A DNA stretch of 64,000 nucleotides, taken from NCBI RefSeq assembly GCF_013342145.1, contig NZ_JABUQZ010000001.1, positions 2,108,001-2,172,000 on the forward strand, read 5' to 3'. The position numbers were made by a program, and so were the translations under genes. The number at the start of each line of letters is the position of its first letter. Position 1 is the stretch's first letter. Positions 1 through 8,997 of this stretch are shown here, in pieces. This DNA comes from Haloterrigena gelatinilytica (GTDB taxonomy: Archaea; Halobacteriota; Halobacteria; Halobacteriales; Natrialbaceae). Under the pieces are notes generated by a model that saw nothing but the letters and a program-made list of their open reading frames with translations, had not been told where the DNA came from and searched no databases.

Positions 1-481
1 GGTAGTCTGTCGCGCCGAGACGTAACTGACGGACGGTCGACGCACAAATAGTACTGGATTCGAGTTGGCGAATGTGGGCTGCATCGCACGCGACAGACCA
101 GTGTCGATCGACACACCACCGCGAGAGGGCCCACATCGCGGCGCCGCGAGCGAGAGCCGCGATTACGTCCTCGCCGTCCGGTGATATGCTCCTCGAGCGG
201 ATAGTCGTTCTGCCAAGATTATTAGGTGAGACTGAGTCACACAGCTGTCGACAAATCGGTGGCTCCCCGAACCGAACGCTCGAGACCGCGGTACGGAGAC
301 GAGGTCGACCACGGGCAGTGAGCGGTCGAGAAATAGGGGTGGAACAGTCGCGGGGTCGCCACACGCTACAGACAGTCTCTCAGGAGGTGACCCGTGGCGT
401 CACTCGAGGGCGTCGATCAGGGCGACACCCGCCGCTGAGGGGGGTTCGCAAAACGGACGGTGCCCGGACGCACCAACGACG
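1..481. other. Left edge, no gene recognised
   Basis: I see no supportable gene in this stretch on either strand. The one long open frame on the plus strand (from about 72) encodes an Arg/Ser-rich, basic protein, the opposite of the acidic proteins nearby, so it looks like a shadow. The stretch lies downstream of the deacetylase-like gene at 482-1312. A short AT-rich patch near 218-228 is the only feature. It may be the 3' region of the glycan operon. Confidence 0.5.
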
Positions 482-1312
482 TTAGCCTGAGAGTTCCAGC
501 GACCGAGCCGAGAGCTGGTCGTTCCAGCCGTCGTGGTTCGGACCGACCGAGACGAGTTCGTCGTACACCCGCTCGTTCAGCGCATCGAACGATTCAATGA
601 CAGTGAGGAACCGCTCGGTCGGCGGTTCGTGCTCCGCTGCCCACCAGACCGGATGCGTCAGCACCTGCATAACGTCCGTTGTGTCACGCCCGGTTATTCT
701 CTCGATCGGTTCTCCCTCGCGCCACCGGCCGGCGGAGTCGGAGATGTACGCCGACATCAGGGCTTCGCTGTAGGCGTTGACCATTCCCGCTATCGTCGAC
801 GGACCCGCGAGTACTCGGTCCACCGGTTGGTGGAACGAAAGCGACGTGATGGGCCCGATACCGATCGATTCCAGCTGACGCCGAGCGGCTTCGATTTGCT
901 TTCGTTCCGCGTGAGACAGCCCACTCTCACCGGTCTCCTCCGCTTCCCGGTCGCTGCCTGCTCCCCAGTCCACAGCACAGTGGAGGCCGATTTCGTGCCC
1001 TAGCTCCGCGATCTCGCACAGGTGCGCTCTCTCGTTAGCAACGTCGTACAACGGCGTATTCGGAATGACCATGTACGTCGACTGAACGCCGAACTCGTGT
1101 TCGAGCTTCGCCATCTCGACTGCCCGGTCGATGCAGACGTCGATGTCGTGTCGCATGAACGCCGCGCGCTCGCCGTTCGAACGGCAGTCGGGGTACTCCG
1201 AGAGCGTACGTACCTCGTAGTTCGTCCGGAGCGCCCGGAGCAGTTTCCGGTAGTAGTCGTAGCTGAAGTTTTCAGCCCACCCGTCCAGGGGATCGACGTT
1301 GAGACTACTCAT
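482..1312 (-). CDS. polysaccharide deacetylase-like (NodB superfamily, WbmS-type)
   Basis: A 276-residue protein likely acting on a surface polysaccharide or its sugar precursor, as a metal-dependent carbohydrate deacetylase or related hydrolase. The MRHDID segment (residues 53-58) corresponds to the first NodB metal-binding motif. GHEIGLH (105-111) corresponds to the H-x-x-x-H type second motif, and SFHQP (about 158-162) adds a third conserved His. There is no signal peptide, so it should be cytoplasmic. Its start overlaps the end of the WbqC-like gene by 8 bp, which indicates one transcript and probably a shared pathway. The deacetylase-like fold assignment is good. The actual substrate, and whether it deacetylates at all, is inference. 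Confidence 0.75.
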   Translation of the reverse strand: MSSLNVDPLDGWAENFSYDYYRKLLRALRTNYEVRTLSEYPDCRSNGERAAFMRHDIDVCIDRAVEMAKLEHEFGVQSTYMVIPNTPLYDVANERAHLCEIAELGHEIGLHCAVDWGAGSDREAEETGESGLSHAERKQIEAARRQLESIGIGPITSLSFHQPVDRVLAGPSTIAGMVNAYSEALMSAYISDSAGRWREGEPIERITGRDTTDVMQVLTHPVWWAAEHEPPTERFLTVIESFDALNERVYDELVSVGPNHDGWNDQLSARSLELSG

Positions 1313-2045
1313 GGTCGGTTATCGAGTGGAGGAGGTCGTACGTCCCGTCCGCTCCGAGGTTCATGAGCGCGTCGACGATCGATAAGTTCGGGACGAAGTC
1401 GCCGAACCGCTGTTCGTACTGCGGGTGATCGATGGACTGATACTCGAGGGCGATACCCGCCGCCTCGAACTGCGTGCGATCGTTGTACGATCGAGCGCCC
1501 GTACCGGAGAAGTACCGATCGGCGCCGAGTTCGTCACAGAGTCCGACGATTCGCTCGCTGCGTGTCGCATCGACGTCGAGGTCCGACGAGCGGACGAATC
1601 GGCACTCGAGCCCGAGTCGATCCGCGAGGCTCCGAACGAGATGGATATTCAATTCGCACAACGATTCCCACGACTGTGCGTACGTCTGCTCGAAGAGATC
1701 GATGACGTCGTCGAAATACGCGGCTTTTCCGTAGTTCTGCTGGAGGCTTTTTTCGTGGCTGTTTCGCCACCCGTCGTCGGCGATCTCGGCGTCCGCGATC
1801 GGCCCGCTGGATCCGCGAACGGGCACGGTGAGCCACGTCCATCCGTCGGGCGTTTTGATCTTGTTACGGTTGATCCAGGAGTTCGACGTGTACTCGACGG
1901 TGTCGAGAAAGACGAAGACGTCAGACCGATGGATCTTGTGAAAGTAGCCGAGCCAGGGCAGATAATTCGGTTGATGAATGGCGACGGTGAGATCATCCGT
2001 GTGGTAACGCCGCCCGTCGTAGCTCTCTTCGTCGAACGTGCTCAT
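1305..2045 (-). CDS. WbqC family protein
   Basis: A 246-residue cytoplasmic protein of the WbqC family, which is found in O-antigen and archaeal surface-glycan clusters and is linked to modified amino-sugar formation. The family signature is obvious: IHQPNYLPWLGYFHKI at about residues 23-38, then a conserved WINRNKIKTPDGW segment, and SGTGARSY later on. It is the upstream partner of the deacetylase-like gene, overlapping it by 8 bp. The start shares an ATGA with the stop of a doubtful 68-codon frame (2042-2248). The exact reaction of WbqC proteins is not settled, so only the family and glycan context are claimed. Confidence 0.85.
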   Translation of the reverse strand: MSTFDEESYDGRRYHTDDLTVAIHQPNYLPWLGYFHKIHRSDVFVFLDTVEYTSNSWINRNKIKTPDGWTWLTVPVRGSSGPIADAEIADDGWRNSHEKSLQQNYGKAAYFDDVIDLFEQTYAQSWESLCELNIHLVRSLADRLGLECRFVRSSDLDVDATRSERIVGLCDELGADRYFSGTGARSYNDRTQFEAAGIALEYQSIDHPQYEQRFGDFVPNLSIVDALMNLGADGTYDLLHSITDHE

Positions 2046-2248
2046 TGGGAATCACTCCGCGAGACGCAACAGGAACGAGCACCAGGGACGGCACAGGTAG
2101 CACGGTGATCGATCGCGCGGACGTCCGGCCGATTGGGACGAATCGACTCGTCGAGAACCGGTGAGACGTCACGCGCCCCACTCCCCTGAATTTCACTGGC
2201 TCTGCCCGAGTCGATCCATCCACAGTTCTGCTGCTTGTCCACTTTCAT
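2042..2248 (-). CDS. doubtful short hypothetical protein before WbqC
   Basis: An open frame of 68 codons whose stop overlaps the wbqC-like start as ATGA, the usual sign of translational coupling. A TATA-like aatagtata on the minus strand (about 2278-2286) sits about 30 nt before its ATG. The product is Cys- and Arg-containing, has no recognisable domain and lacks the strong acidity of its neighbours. It could be a real leader gene, a decayed remnant of an upstream glycan gene, or chance. I favour chance or a remnant. Confidence 0.25.
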   Translation of the reverse strand: MKVDKQQNCGWIDSGRASEIQGSGARDVSPVLDESIRPNRPDVRAIDHRATCAVPGARSCCVSRSDSQ

Positions 2249-2409
2249 TGACAGTACGACCGGAGAAGACGCTCATCTATACTATTGTTAATGAGTTTTT
2301 GAACTGTATATATGACTAACATGGCGAACGAGTCAATGTGATGCGCGCGAAGGGCGTGACTACCGTCTGAACTGGGTCGTCGCGACGGCCGATGCGTACC
2401 CGTCGCGAT
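2249..2409. other. AT-rich intergenic region, probable promoter
   Basis: About 160 bases without a gene. The segment near 2275-2325 is strongly AT-rich, unlike the surroundings, and contains several TATA-like words (tatactatt, tatatatgac). It most likely holds the promoter of the minus-strand wbqC operon. The other side abuts the broken thiolase fragment. Confidence 0.4.
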
Positions 2410-2569
2410 CTAGTTGAGGGAAACCGAAAGGTGGTCGACGTCGCTGGCATCGACGCCTGCATCCTCGAGACACTCGATCCCGGCCTCCGCGAGGAGTTCG
2501 AGGATCCGTTCCTCGCGCTGGCCGAATCGGGTCATCGACGCGCCGATCACCGCGACCGATGCTTACCAT
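2410..2569 (-). pseudogene. thiolase (acetyl-CoA acetyltransferase) N-terminal remnant
   Basis: Reading the minus strand from an ATG at 2569 gives four codons (M-V-S-I). After skipping one extra G the frame becomes VAVIGASMTRFGQREE and continues through LLAEAGIECLEDAGV and DASDVDHLSVS to a TAG at 2410-2412. This is the start of a haloarchaeal thiolase (typical form VIGASMT-FGQR ... VDHLYVSNMASGE). Only about 45 of the usual 380-390 residues remain. There is an early +1 shift and a premature stop. The start lies about 18 nt from a shared TATA element (2584-2590), so the original promoter is still recognisable. No other thiolase segment is obvious further downstream, so most of the gene was deleted. 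Confidence 0.75.
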
Positions 2570-2583
2570 TGCACGCTTGACAA

Positions 2584-2590
2584 TTATAAG
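2584..2590. promoter_or_regulatory. shared TATA element between thiolase remnant and membrane protein gene
   Basis: The word TTATAAG lies 44 nt before the ATG at 2634 (plus) and about 18 nt from the remnant start at 2569 (minus). On the plus strand a transcription start about 27 nt downstream would give a leader of roughly 20 nt for the membrane protein gene. Confidence 0.4.
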
Positions 2591-2633
2591 CGCTCTCGAC
2601 GCACTCTCAGTGACCCCGTTTCGGGCCAGTCCC

Positions 2634-3428
2634 ATGGCACCCGCGATCGTCCACTTCCTCGTCGGCGCGTCGATACTGCTCGTCCTCGCGACGCCGATCG
2701 CGTTGCACGACGAGCGCGTCCGACGGGTGGATTTGTGGCTCGTCCTCGGGGGCGGCGTGTGGGGGCTGGGCCCGGACCTCCACAACGTCGCGCCGGCGTT
2801 CCGATCGCAACTCTACGCGTTCCACGACTCCCTCTGGGCGATTCCGTTCGCCTTTCACTACGCGCTCGACAGCCAGGCCGTTCGAGATCGTCCCCTCGCG
2901 GGAATCGCCGGGTCGATCCTCCTGTTTTGCCTCGCCGTCGGCGGCTTCACGGCGGCCGCTCGGGCCGACCCGGAGCGGGCCCGACGCACGAAACGGTTCG
3001 TCTCGAGGCTCGGCATCCCCGTTGCAGCGCTGGCCGCGGCCGCGATCCTCGGCACGATGTTGGCCGCGACCGGGCGCGTCGAGACCGTGGCCGCGCTGGT
3101 CGGCGCCGACGGAACGCTCGCCAGCGCGGCCCTGCTGCTCGTCGCGAGCGTCGCGGGGAGTTACGCCGTCGCGGTGGCCGTCCCGGACCGCTACGCGCGC
3201 CGGCCGTTCGTCGGCTCGCTGCTCGGACTCCAGCTGGGGCTCGTCGCCTGGGTGGTCGGAATCGTGCTCGTCCTCCCGCTGTGGGCGCGGGTCGTCCTCG
3301 AGGCGTCCCCGCCCGTGCCGCTCGTCGACTGGCCGAGTCTGCTGGCGCTCGCGGTCGCCGGGACGCTGGTCGGCGCCTGCGTCACGACCGTGCGTCGGGT
3401 CGCCCTGCCGGCGCCCGCGGATCGCTGA
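2634..3428 (+). CDS. multi-pass membrane protein, unknown function
   Basis: An integral membrane protein of 264 residues from the ATG at 2634. An upstream in-frame start at 2559 would add a 25-residue tail that crosses the presumed promoter, so I prefer 2634. It begins with a hydrophobic helix (IVHFLVGASILLVLATPI), followed by an HDERVRRVDLWL turn and a GPDLHNVAP motif with His and Asp. Five or six further helices follow. The His/Asp-containing loops resemble metal-dependent membrane hydrolases of the YdjM/DUF457 type, but I cannot assign it. No operon partner is obvious; the next gene, a zinc-ribbon protein, is on the other strand. Confidence 0.7.
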   Translation: MAPAIVHFLVGASILLVLATPIALHDERVRRVDLWLVLGGGVWGLGPDLHNVAPAFRSQLYAFHDSLWAIPFAFHYALDSQAVRDRPLAGIAGSILLFCLAVGGFTAAARADPERARRTKRFVSRLGIPVAALAAAAILGTMLAATGRVETVAALVGADGTLASAALLLVASVAGSYAVAVAVPDRYARRPFVGSLLGLQLGLVAWVVGIVLVLPLWARVVLEASPPVPLVDWPSLLALAVAGTLVGACVTTVRRVALPAPADR

Positions 3429-3523
3429 CCGAGGCACGCGCTACTCGAGTCCGTCAATCGATTCCGAAGCGGAGAACCGTTCTCCTGTCCGCTACCGCAC
3501 GCCTGCCCACCCCGTCCGTCGGA

Positions 3524-3661
3524 TCACGCGTTCGAATCCGGAATATTCGATCCGCACGAGGTACAGATGTCGGGTTGCCACGGGACGGTTTGTTTGATGG
3601 ATCGTTCGTCGCCACACTCCGGACAAACAGCTGTCAGTTGCTGCTCGAGATTTTCCCCCAT
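3524..3661 (-). CDS. 45-residue zinc-ribbon microprotein
   Basis: A very short gene read on the minus strand: ATG at 3661, TGA at 3524-3526, 45 residues. It has two Cys knuckles, VCPECGDE (residues 12-19) and ICTSCGS (32-38), spaced 15 residues apart. That is a classical C-x2-C ... C-x2-C zinc ribbon and little else. Haloarchaea carry many such one-domain zinc-finger proteins of under 70 residues, some shown to affect biofilm formation or motility. A TATA-like AATATTATAT (3701-3710) lies 40-50 nt upstream, which supports independent transcription. It may act by protein or nucleic-acid binding; no specific partner can be named. Confidence 0.72.
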   Translation of the reverse strand: MGENLEQQLTAVCPECGDERSIKQTVPWQPDICTSCGSNIPDSNA

Positions 3662-4025
3662 GCTGCAACAGTTACAGTAAGCACTAATGAATGTTTCTCA
3701 ATATAATATTTGTCTGCTCGAGGAAGTTATGACATCCGTAACTAGGGATAATACTGGAGAGGGCGCCCCTAATCGGAAGGCCGAGGTCGAGAAAAATTCC
3801 GGAAAACTACGGAGATATCAATGTCGTGACGGTGGCGTACGGCTCGCGTAACGGCCGCCGAATCCGGATCAGAGGGACGTGCAGTTTCGGCGGTCGAGAC
3901 CCGCAATTGAGCGAGAGACAACCGACGGCGGCGCCCCGGAGCTGACGATTGCGTTCTCCCGCCCCGAGTTAGGCGGATGCAAACTATGGCCGAAGGGGTG
4001 GACGTGATGATCGTCCCATCCGAAC
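3662..4025. other. 364-bp divergent intergenic region
   Basis: This separates the zinc-ribbon gene (minus) from the ABC transporter operon (plus). It contains the zinc-ribbon TATA element at 3701-3710, an isolated TTCCGGAA palindrome at 3797-3804, and AT-rich patches near 3715-3760. The ABC operon promoter is less clear; a weak candidate is around 3978-3988 (caaactatgg). No gene is seen. Confidence 0.5.
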
Positions 4026-4775
4026 ATGGCAAGCGAATCGTCCGCGAGGAGCGACGCCCGCGTATCGCCCGATCGATCCGTCACGATCCGCTGTGACGGC
4101 GTCATCCACGAGTACGATGGGCGGTCCGGCTGGATCGGGTCCGGCTCCGATCGGTCGGTCACCGCCCTCGAGGACGTCTCCCTCGAGATCGAGACCGGCG
4201 AGGTCGTCGGGCTGATCGGGCCCAGCGGCAGCGGGAAGTCGACGGTCCTGCACGTGCTCGCCGGCCTGATCGTGCCCGACGACGGAACCGTCGAACTCCT
4301 CGGGGACGATCTCACCGCCCGCTCCGAACGCGAACGAACCCGACTCCGCCGCGAGCGGGTCGGCCTCGTTTTCCAGCAGTTCCACCTCCTCCCGTCGCTG
4401 ACGGCCGTCGCGAACGTCGCCCTGCCGCTCGTGCAGTTAGGCTACGGCCGAGCGGAACGACGCCGAAGGGCCGAACGGCGGCTCGAGCAGGTCGGGCTGG
4501 GCGACCGGACCACCCACCGACCCGGCGAACTCAGCGGCGGCGAACGGCAACGCGTCGCCATCGCCCGCGCGCTGGTGACCGACCCCGACGTGATCCTGGC
4601 CGACGAACCGACGGGGGAACTGGACACGGAAACGGGGATGGCCGTCCTCGACGATCTCGTCGACGCCGCCGAGGAGCGAACCGTCGTTCTGGCGACCCAC
4701 GACGAGCGGGCGGTCGACCGCACGGAGCGCGCGATTTCCCTTCTCGACGGAGCGGTGGTCGACGATGGTCGATGA
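4026..4775 (+). CDS. ABC transporter ATP-binding protein (MacB/LolD type)
   Basis: A 249-residue ATPase that powers the two following FtsX-fold permeases. All nucleotide-binding motifs are present: Walker [10 protein letters not shown] (65-73), Q-loop Gln in VFQQFH (about 117), signature LSGGERQ (169-175), Walker B VILADEP (189-195) and the H-loop in ATHDE. The family comprises MacB/LolD-type complexes, which work as mechanotransmission machines at the membrane rather than as classic solute pumps. The last 11 bases overlap the next gene, which points to coupled translation. The first 20 residues are a poorly ordered acidic extension; a later start is possible but no better candidate is seen. 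Confidence 0.92.
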   Translation: MASESSARSDARVSPDRSVTIRCDGVIHEYDGRSGWIGSGSDRSVTALEDVSLEIETGEVVGLIGPSGSGKSTVLHVLAGLIVPDDGTVELLGDDLTARSERERTRLRRERVGLVFQQFHLLPSLTAVANVALPLVQLGYGRAERRRRAERRLEQVGLGDRTTHRPGELSGGERQRVAIARALVTDPDVILADEPTGELDTETGMAVLDDLVDAAEERTVVLATHDERAVDRTERAISLLDGAVVDDGR

Positions 4776-6036
4776 GGAGTCGAGCGACCGCTCCGCGCTC
4801 GGCCGCTGGCTCGCCCTCGTTCGCTTCGCCGCCGGCCGGATCGCCACGCAGGCCCGGCGGACGCCGCGCCGGACCGCCGTGACGGTCGGTCTCGTCGCGA
4901 TCACGATCGCGCTCCTCGTGATCGTCACCGGGATCAGCGTCGCGCTCGCGGGCGACACGGCTGCCGACGACAACGAGGCCGATCTCCGCGTCGTGCCCCA
5001 CGAGGGCGGCACCTTCTCCCCGGTCGTCGGGGTCGAGGGGCCGCGGCTCAGCGACGTCCACGACCGAACCGAGACGATCGACGACCGGGCCGACGTCGAC
5101 TACGCGACGCCGGTGCTCATGGAGGTCGTCCAGGCCCGATCGCCCGAGGGGAACGGGTCGGTGAACGTCATGGCCGTCGGTGTCGTCCCGCGCGAGTCGT
5201 CGCCGCCGGTCGGCGGCGTCCCGACGGACCCGCTGGAGCCGGGCGATCCCCACTACGCGAACGGGAGCTACGACGGCACCCGAACCGGCGACGTCGTCCT
5301 CTCGACGGCGGCGTCCGACCAGCTCGAGGCGTCCGAGGGGGCGTCGCTGGTGGTCAGGGGGTCGCAGATGACCGCCAACGCCAGCGCCGGAACCTACGAG
5401 GTGACCGCCGTCGAGGAGGCCGACACCGCGAGCCTCTCGGACGGCCTCCCGGTGGTGGTCCTCCGGTTGAGCGAACTCCAGACGCTGACCGGCGCCGACG
5501 ACGAGGACCTGGCCGATCAGGTGCTCGTGGGCACGGACTCGGACGACGCTCACGAGGCCATCGAGGAGACGTATCCGAACGCGACGGTCGAGTCGGGCAC
5601 CGAGCCCGGGCTGGCCGCGCTCCAGGAGGACGACCTCGCGCTGGCGACGAGCCTCATCACGCTGATCGTCGGGATCGGCATCTGTACGCTGTTCGTCACG
5701 ACCGCGACGGGGCTGCTCGTCGAACGCGAACGCCGGACCCTCGCCGTCCTCTCGGCGGTCGGCTTCCCCGGCCGCTCGCGGCTCGCCGTCGTCGCCGTGA
5801 TGACGCTGACGCTGACGGTCGTCGGCGCCGCGGTCGGGATCGCGCTCGGCTACGCGGGCGTCGCGGTCACGAACTGGATCGCGACGTCGACGGTGACGTC
5901 GTCGCCGATCGCGACGACCGATCCGCTGTTCGTCCCGTACGCGCTCGCGATCGCCGTCGTCGCCGGCCTGTTCGCGCTTCCCTACCCGCTGTACCTCACG
6001 ACGAAAACGGACGTCGTCGCCGAACTCAGACAGTAA
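4765..6036 (+). CDS. ABC transporter permease, FtsX/MacB-like (first)
   Basis: A 423-residue permease of the MacB/FtsX class. One transmembrane helix near the N-terminus (about 32-56) is followed by a long extracytoplasmic domain of about 230 residues. A cluster of three helices ends the protein (about 292-318, 340-368, 393-412). This is the usual 1+3 arrangement. The periplasmic-type domain is acidic and contains predicted N-glycosylation sequons such as NGS and NAS, in keeping with exposure outside the cell. It overlaps the ATPase gene and is followed 2 nt later by a second permease, so the complex is probably a heterodimeric permease plus an ATPase dimer. Substrate unknown; a lipoprotein or envelope role is inference. 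Confidence 0.88.
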   Translation: MVDEESSDRSALGRWLALVRFAAGRIATQARRTPRRTAVTVGLVAITIALLVIVTGISVALAGDTAADDNEADLRVVPHEGGTFSPVVGVEGPRLSDVHDRTETIDDRADVDYATPVLMEVVQARSPEGNGSVNVMAVGVVPRESSPPVGGVPTDPLEPGDPHYANGSYDGTRTGDVVLSTAASDQLEASEGASLVVRGSQMTANASAGTYEVTAVEEADTASLSDGLPVVVLRLSELQTLTGADDEDLADQVLVGTDSDDAHEAIEETYPNATVESGTEPGLAALQEDDLALATSLITLIVGIGICTLFVTTATGLLVERERRTLAVLSAVGFPGRSRLAVVAVMTLTLTVVGAAVGIALGYAGVAVTNWIATSTVTSSPIATTDPLFVPYALAIAVVAGLFALPYPLYLTTKTDVVAELRQ

Positions 6037-6038
6037 CC

Positions 6039-7274
6039 ATGGCTCACAGACTCCGCAAACTCGCCGCGACCGCGCGCCTCTCGGCGGCCCAGCTCCGCCA
6101 CGAGATCGGTCGCTCCGTACTGGTGATCGTCGCGATCGCGCTGGCCGTCCTCGCGGTGACCCTGCTCGCGGGGCTCGGCCTCGGCGTCCTCGAGACCGGA
6201 CAGGATCGGTTCGACGAGGCCGACCAGGACGTCTGGATCTCGGGCGGCGCGGTCGAACTCACGGCCGGCGGCGGCATGGAGAACCCGATCGCCGACTCCC
6301 ATCAACTCGCGGCCGACGTCGAGGAGCGCGAGGACGTCCAGAGCGCGTCGCCGATCGCGTTTCACGCGATCTACGTGGGCACGGAGCCGGAGCCGTCGGA
6401 GCTCGAACTCGTCTCGGGCGTCGGGGTGCCGAGCGAACACGGCGGGCTGACCCTCGAGGAGGGCGACGGCTTCTCGGAGGGGGACGTCCACTACGGCGAG
6501 GGCGACTACGACGGGCCGATGACCCGCGAAGTGATCGTGGACCCGCGCATGGCCGAGCGGTTCGACCTCGAGGTCGGCGACACGATCTACGTCGGGACGA
6601 GCCCGTCGACCGCGGCCGAGGAGGAGTTCACCGTCGTCGGGATTTCCTCGTCGTACTCGCAGTTCCTGGGGACCACGACCGCGACGATGCCGCTGAGCGA
6701 ACTCCAGGAGATCACCGGGACGACGGGATCGGATCGCGCGGCCTTCGTGACCGCGACCGTCGCTCCCGGCGCCGACCGAGGCGCCGTCAGCGACGAGATA
6801 CAGGCGGCGCATCCGGAGTACGACGTGCGCACGAGCGAGGAACAGTTCGAGTCGATGTTCGAAGATCAGGTCCTCTTGCTGGCCAGCGGGACCGCCCTCG
6901 TCGTGCTCGCCGTCGTCGCGGGCGTGGTGTTGACGGTCAACCTCCTGGCGCTGGTCGCGTCCCGACAGCGCGGGGAGCTGGCGGCGTTGCGCGCGCTCGG
7001 GCTCTCGCGGTGGCTCCTCACGGGGATCATCGGCGGCCAGGGGATCGTGCTCGGGCTCTGCGGCGGCCTCCTCGGACTGCTCGCGACGCCCCCGACCGCG
7101 TTCGCCTTGAACCACCTCGCCGCCTCGCTGGTCGGCTTCGAGAACCTGTTGCGGACGCCGCCGATCGTCTACCTCGCCGGCGGGGCGATCGCGGTCGTCG
7201 TCGGCACGCTCGGCGCCGCCGTCGCCGGCTGGCGAACCAGTCGGTACGCTCGCCTCGAGCACCTCGCGGAGTGA
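6039..7274 (+). CDS. ABC transporter permease, FtsX/MacB-like (second)
   Basis: A 411-residue second permease with the same 1+3 topology: an N-terminal helix (about 26-50), a large acidic extracellular domain, and three C-terminal helices separated by the conserved cytoplasmic segment SRQRGELAALRALGLSRW. That segment is the coupling region that contacts the ATPase in FtsX/MacB proteins. It starts 2 nt after the stop of the first permease, so the three genes form a tight operon. The paralogous pair points to a heteromeric complex. No substrate-binding protein is encoded nearby. Confidence 0.88.
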   Translation: MAHRLRKLAATARLSAAQLRHEIGRSVLVIVAIALAVLAVTLLAGLGLGVLETGQDRFDEADQDVWISGGAVELTAGGGMENPIADSHQLAADVEEREDVQSASPIAFHAIYVGTEPEPSELELVSGVGVPSEHGGLTLEEGDGFSEGDVHYGEGDYDGPMTREVIVDPRMAERFDLEVGDTIYVGTSPSTAAEEEFTVVGISSSYSQFLGTTTATMPLSELQEITGTTGSDRAAFVTATVAPGADRGAVSDEIQAAHPEYDVRTSEEQFESMFEDQVLLLASGTALVVLAVVAGVVLTVNLLALVASRQRGELAALRALGLSRWLLTGIIGGQGIVLGLCGGLLGLLATPPTAFALNHLAASLVGFENLLRTPPIVYLAGGAIAVVVGTLGAAVAGWRTSRYARLEHLAE

Positions 7275-7367
7275 CTCCGGGCCGGTGCGGGCCGCGACCC
7301 GAGCCGGAGACGGTCGCGGGAAAGGGACGGAACCGGCCGATAGCGCCCCGCGTCTTCGGTCGCCGGC

Positions 7368-8567
7368 CTAGAGTTCGCCGACGCCGACGAACGTGTACGG
7401 TTCGGGCACGTCGAAATCGCCGTAGACGACGAGCGGTCGTGACCGGTCGCCCTGCAGCGAGCGCCGGACCCGTCCGGGAACGAACTCGGCGCGGACGGTC
7501 CCGTCCGAGACGTCGACGCCGTCCGCGGTCGCGGCGTCGTTCGCCCACGGGGTCCCCGGTATCGGCGGTGAGACGGGCGAGTAGGGGGCGAGCCGGACCG
7601 AATCCGGATCGATATCCGACGCGGAAACGATCCGTTCGTCCGCGGCCAGCGAGAACGACGCCGTGAACCGACCGCCGCCCCGTCCGTGCGGAGCGCTGAA
7701 CGAGGGGTCCACGGCGAGCGCGGCCGGAAGCGGCCGCTCCTCGCCGGCGACCTCGAGCCCGTTGTAATAGGCCTCGGTCACCGCGCCGTCCAGGGCGCCG
7801 GTGCCGATCCCCAGTCCGAGGACGGCGGCGTCGCCGCCGAACCGATCGGTGAGGTCCGAGACGGACTCGATACCGCCCGAGACCATCGCTATCAATCCGC
7901 CGATATCGGCGATATCGACGCCGCTACCGGCGAGCTGTCGCTGGAGCATCCCGAGGTCGAGCTCGCCCGCGTCGACCTCGATCGCCCGCCAGCCGTCCGC
8001 GGTCAGTTCGCTCGAGACCGCGCGCGTCTCCCACGTTCCGGACCGCTCGGCGTCGGCGCCGCGGACCGCGACGGCGAACGCGGTCGGCCCCGTCTGCAGG
8101 AAGAGAAACGCGTCGTCGGGCACGCGGCGGGTCGTCTCCGCGTCCTTGTAGTAGTCGTAGGCGATCGGTGCGTCGCCGCCGACAGCAGCGAGCGTGAGCG
8201 AGTCCGCTCGGAGGTCGATTCCCGCGGCGACGTAGTCGCGGGAAGACTCGCCGCGGGACGTCACGTGAACCGCAGCGTCTCGGCGCTCCCCCGACGGATC
8301 GCCGACCAGTTGCGTCTCGGTCGTGAGCGAACCGCTTCCGTCCGTATCGACGACGAACGCTTCGGTCCGCAGTCGGCCGAGAAGCCGTTGCGGTGACGCT
8401 CCCGAGCGCTCGTCGTCGGACTCGTACCGGCCCGTCGTCCCTCCGTCCTCGTCGCCGAGAACGGTCGGTCCGCTCGCGATACCGCCGAGAACGAGCCCCC
8501 CGAGACCGAGGAGCGTCGACCGTCGACCGAATCGTCGATCGGCGTCGTTCGCACTGGGATCTGTCAT
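7368..8567 (-). CDS. Tat-exported protein of unknown function
   Basis: A 399-residue protein starting with a twin-arginine signal: RRFGRRSTLLGLGGLVLGG, a short n-region followed by a hydrophobic stretch. Export by the Tat route is the norm for haloarchaeal secreted proteins. The mature part is acidic, with repeated predicted beta segments and no motif I recognise; the phrase AYDYYKDAET may be conserved. The start at 8567 rather than 8573 is preferred because a TATA-like GTTTATG (minus strand, 8594-8600) lies 27-30 nt upstream, which would make the mRNA leaderless. It converges on the ABC permease operon. It may sit on the cell surface or be secreted. Confidence 0.72.
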   Translation of the reverse strand: MTDPSANDADRRFGRRSTLLGLGGLVLGGIASGPTVLGDEDGGTTGRYESDDERSGASPQRLLGRLRTEAFVVDTDGSGSLTTETQLVGDPSGERRDAAVHVTSRGESSRDYVAAGIDLRADSLTLAAVGGDAPIAYDYYKDAETTRRVPDDAFLFLQTGPTAFAVAVRGADAERSGTWETRAVSSELTADGWRAIEVDAGELDLGMLQRQLAGSGVDIADIGGLIAMVSGGIESVSDLTDRFGGDAAVLGLGIGTGALDGAVTEAYYNGLEVAGEERPLPAALAVDPSFSAPHGRGGGRFTASFSLAADERIVSASDIDPDSVRLAPYSPVSPPIPGTPWANDAATADGVDVSDGTVRAEFVPGRVRRSLQGDRSRPLVVYGDFDVPEPYTFVGVGEL

Positions 8568-8573
8568 CCACAC

Positions 8574-8997
8574 CTACCCATGGAGAAACCTGTCATAAAC
8601 GCCCGTTATCGTCGGGCGGACGGTCTGTAATTACGAAATATGTTCGAACGGGGCGCCGTCGTCGCCGATGACGGCAGTTGCGATCCCGTTCGGTCGGATC
8701 GATTTTCGCGGTCGACGGTCGGTATCCGGACGGAATCGTTCAAGTGACGGTAATATGACCCTTACCGCCGCGAACGGACGACGGGAGCCGCGTACCCCGG
8801 TCGCGGTACGGAAACGTTCAGTTACGGGTGCCGGTTCGAAACGCACCGGCTCGACTCGAGCCCGACGGCCGCCAAAGAACCAGTAGTCGCTCGAGTACCT
8901 CTCCTCCGCGACCGCTGTCCGCTCGAGCACTCCTCTCCGCAATGGCCGTCCGCTCGAGTAGCTATCGTCTGCTGGCTGTCAGTTCCAGTCGGTTCCG
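8574..8997. other. 424-bp gap with promoter and small inverted repeats
   Basis: This region separates the Tat-signal gene (minus) from the 3' end of the DUF1616 gene (minus). It holds the Tat-gene TATA word at 8594-8600, a GCCCG/CGGGC inverted repeat (8601-8605 and 8613-8617) directly upstream of it, and a GTAATTAC palindrome (8627-8634). The remainder, about 8650-8990, is GC-rich with only basic, Arg-rich open frames on both strands, which I take as non-coding. Confidence 0.5.

Noticed and set aside
2360-2412. Continuation of the thiolase remnant past its stop (a segment ending VATTQFRR)
   Set aside because: The words IATG and SAVATT hint at thiolase segments in shifted frames, but the match is too short to claim a second fragment.
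3527-3545. A GTTCGAATCC word resembling a tRNA T-loop
   Set aside because: It is the 3' end of the zinc-ribbon gene read on the other strand. No acceptor or anticodon arm can be drawn around it. A similar word near 48587 is inside the second RCK channel gene.
8668-8886. Short plus-strand frame in the gap before the DUF1616 gene
   Set aside because: The product is strongly basic and has no motif, unlike any other protein in the window.
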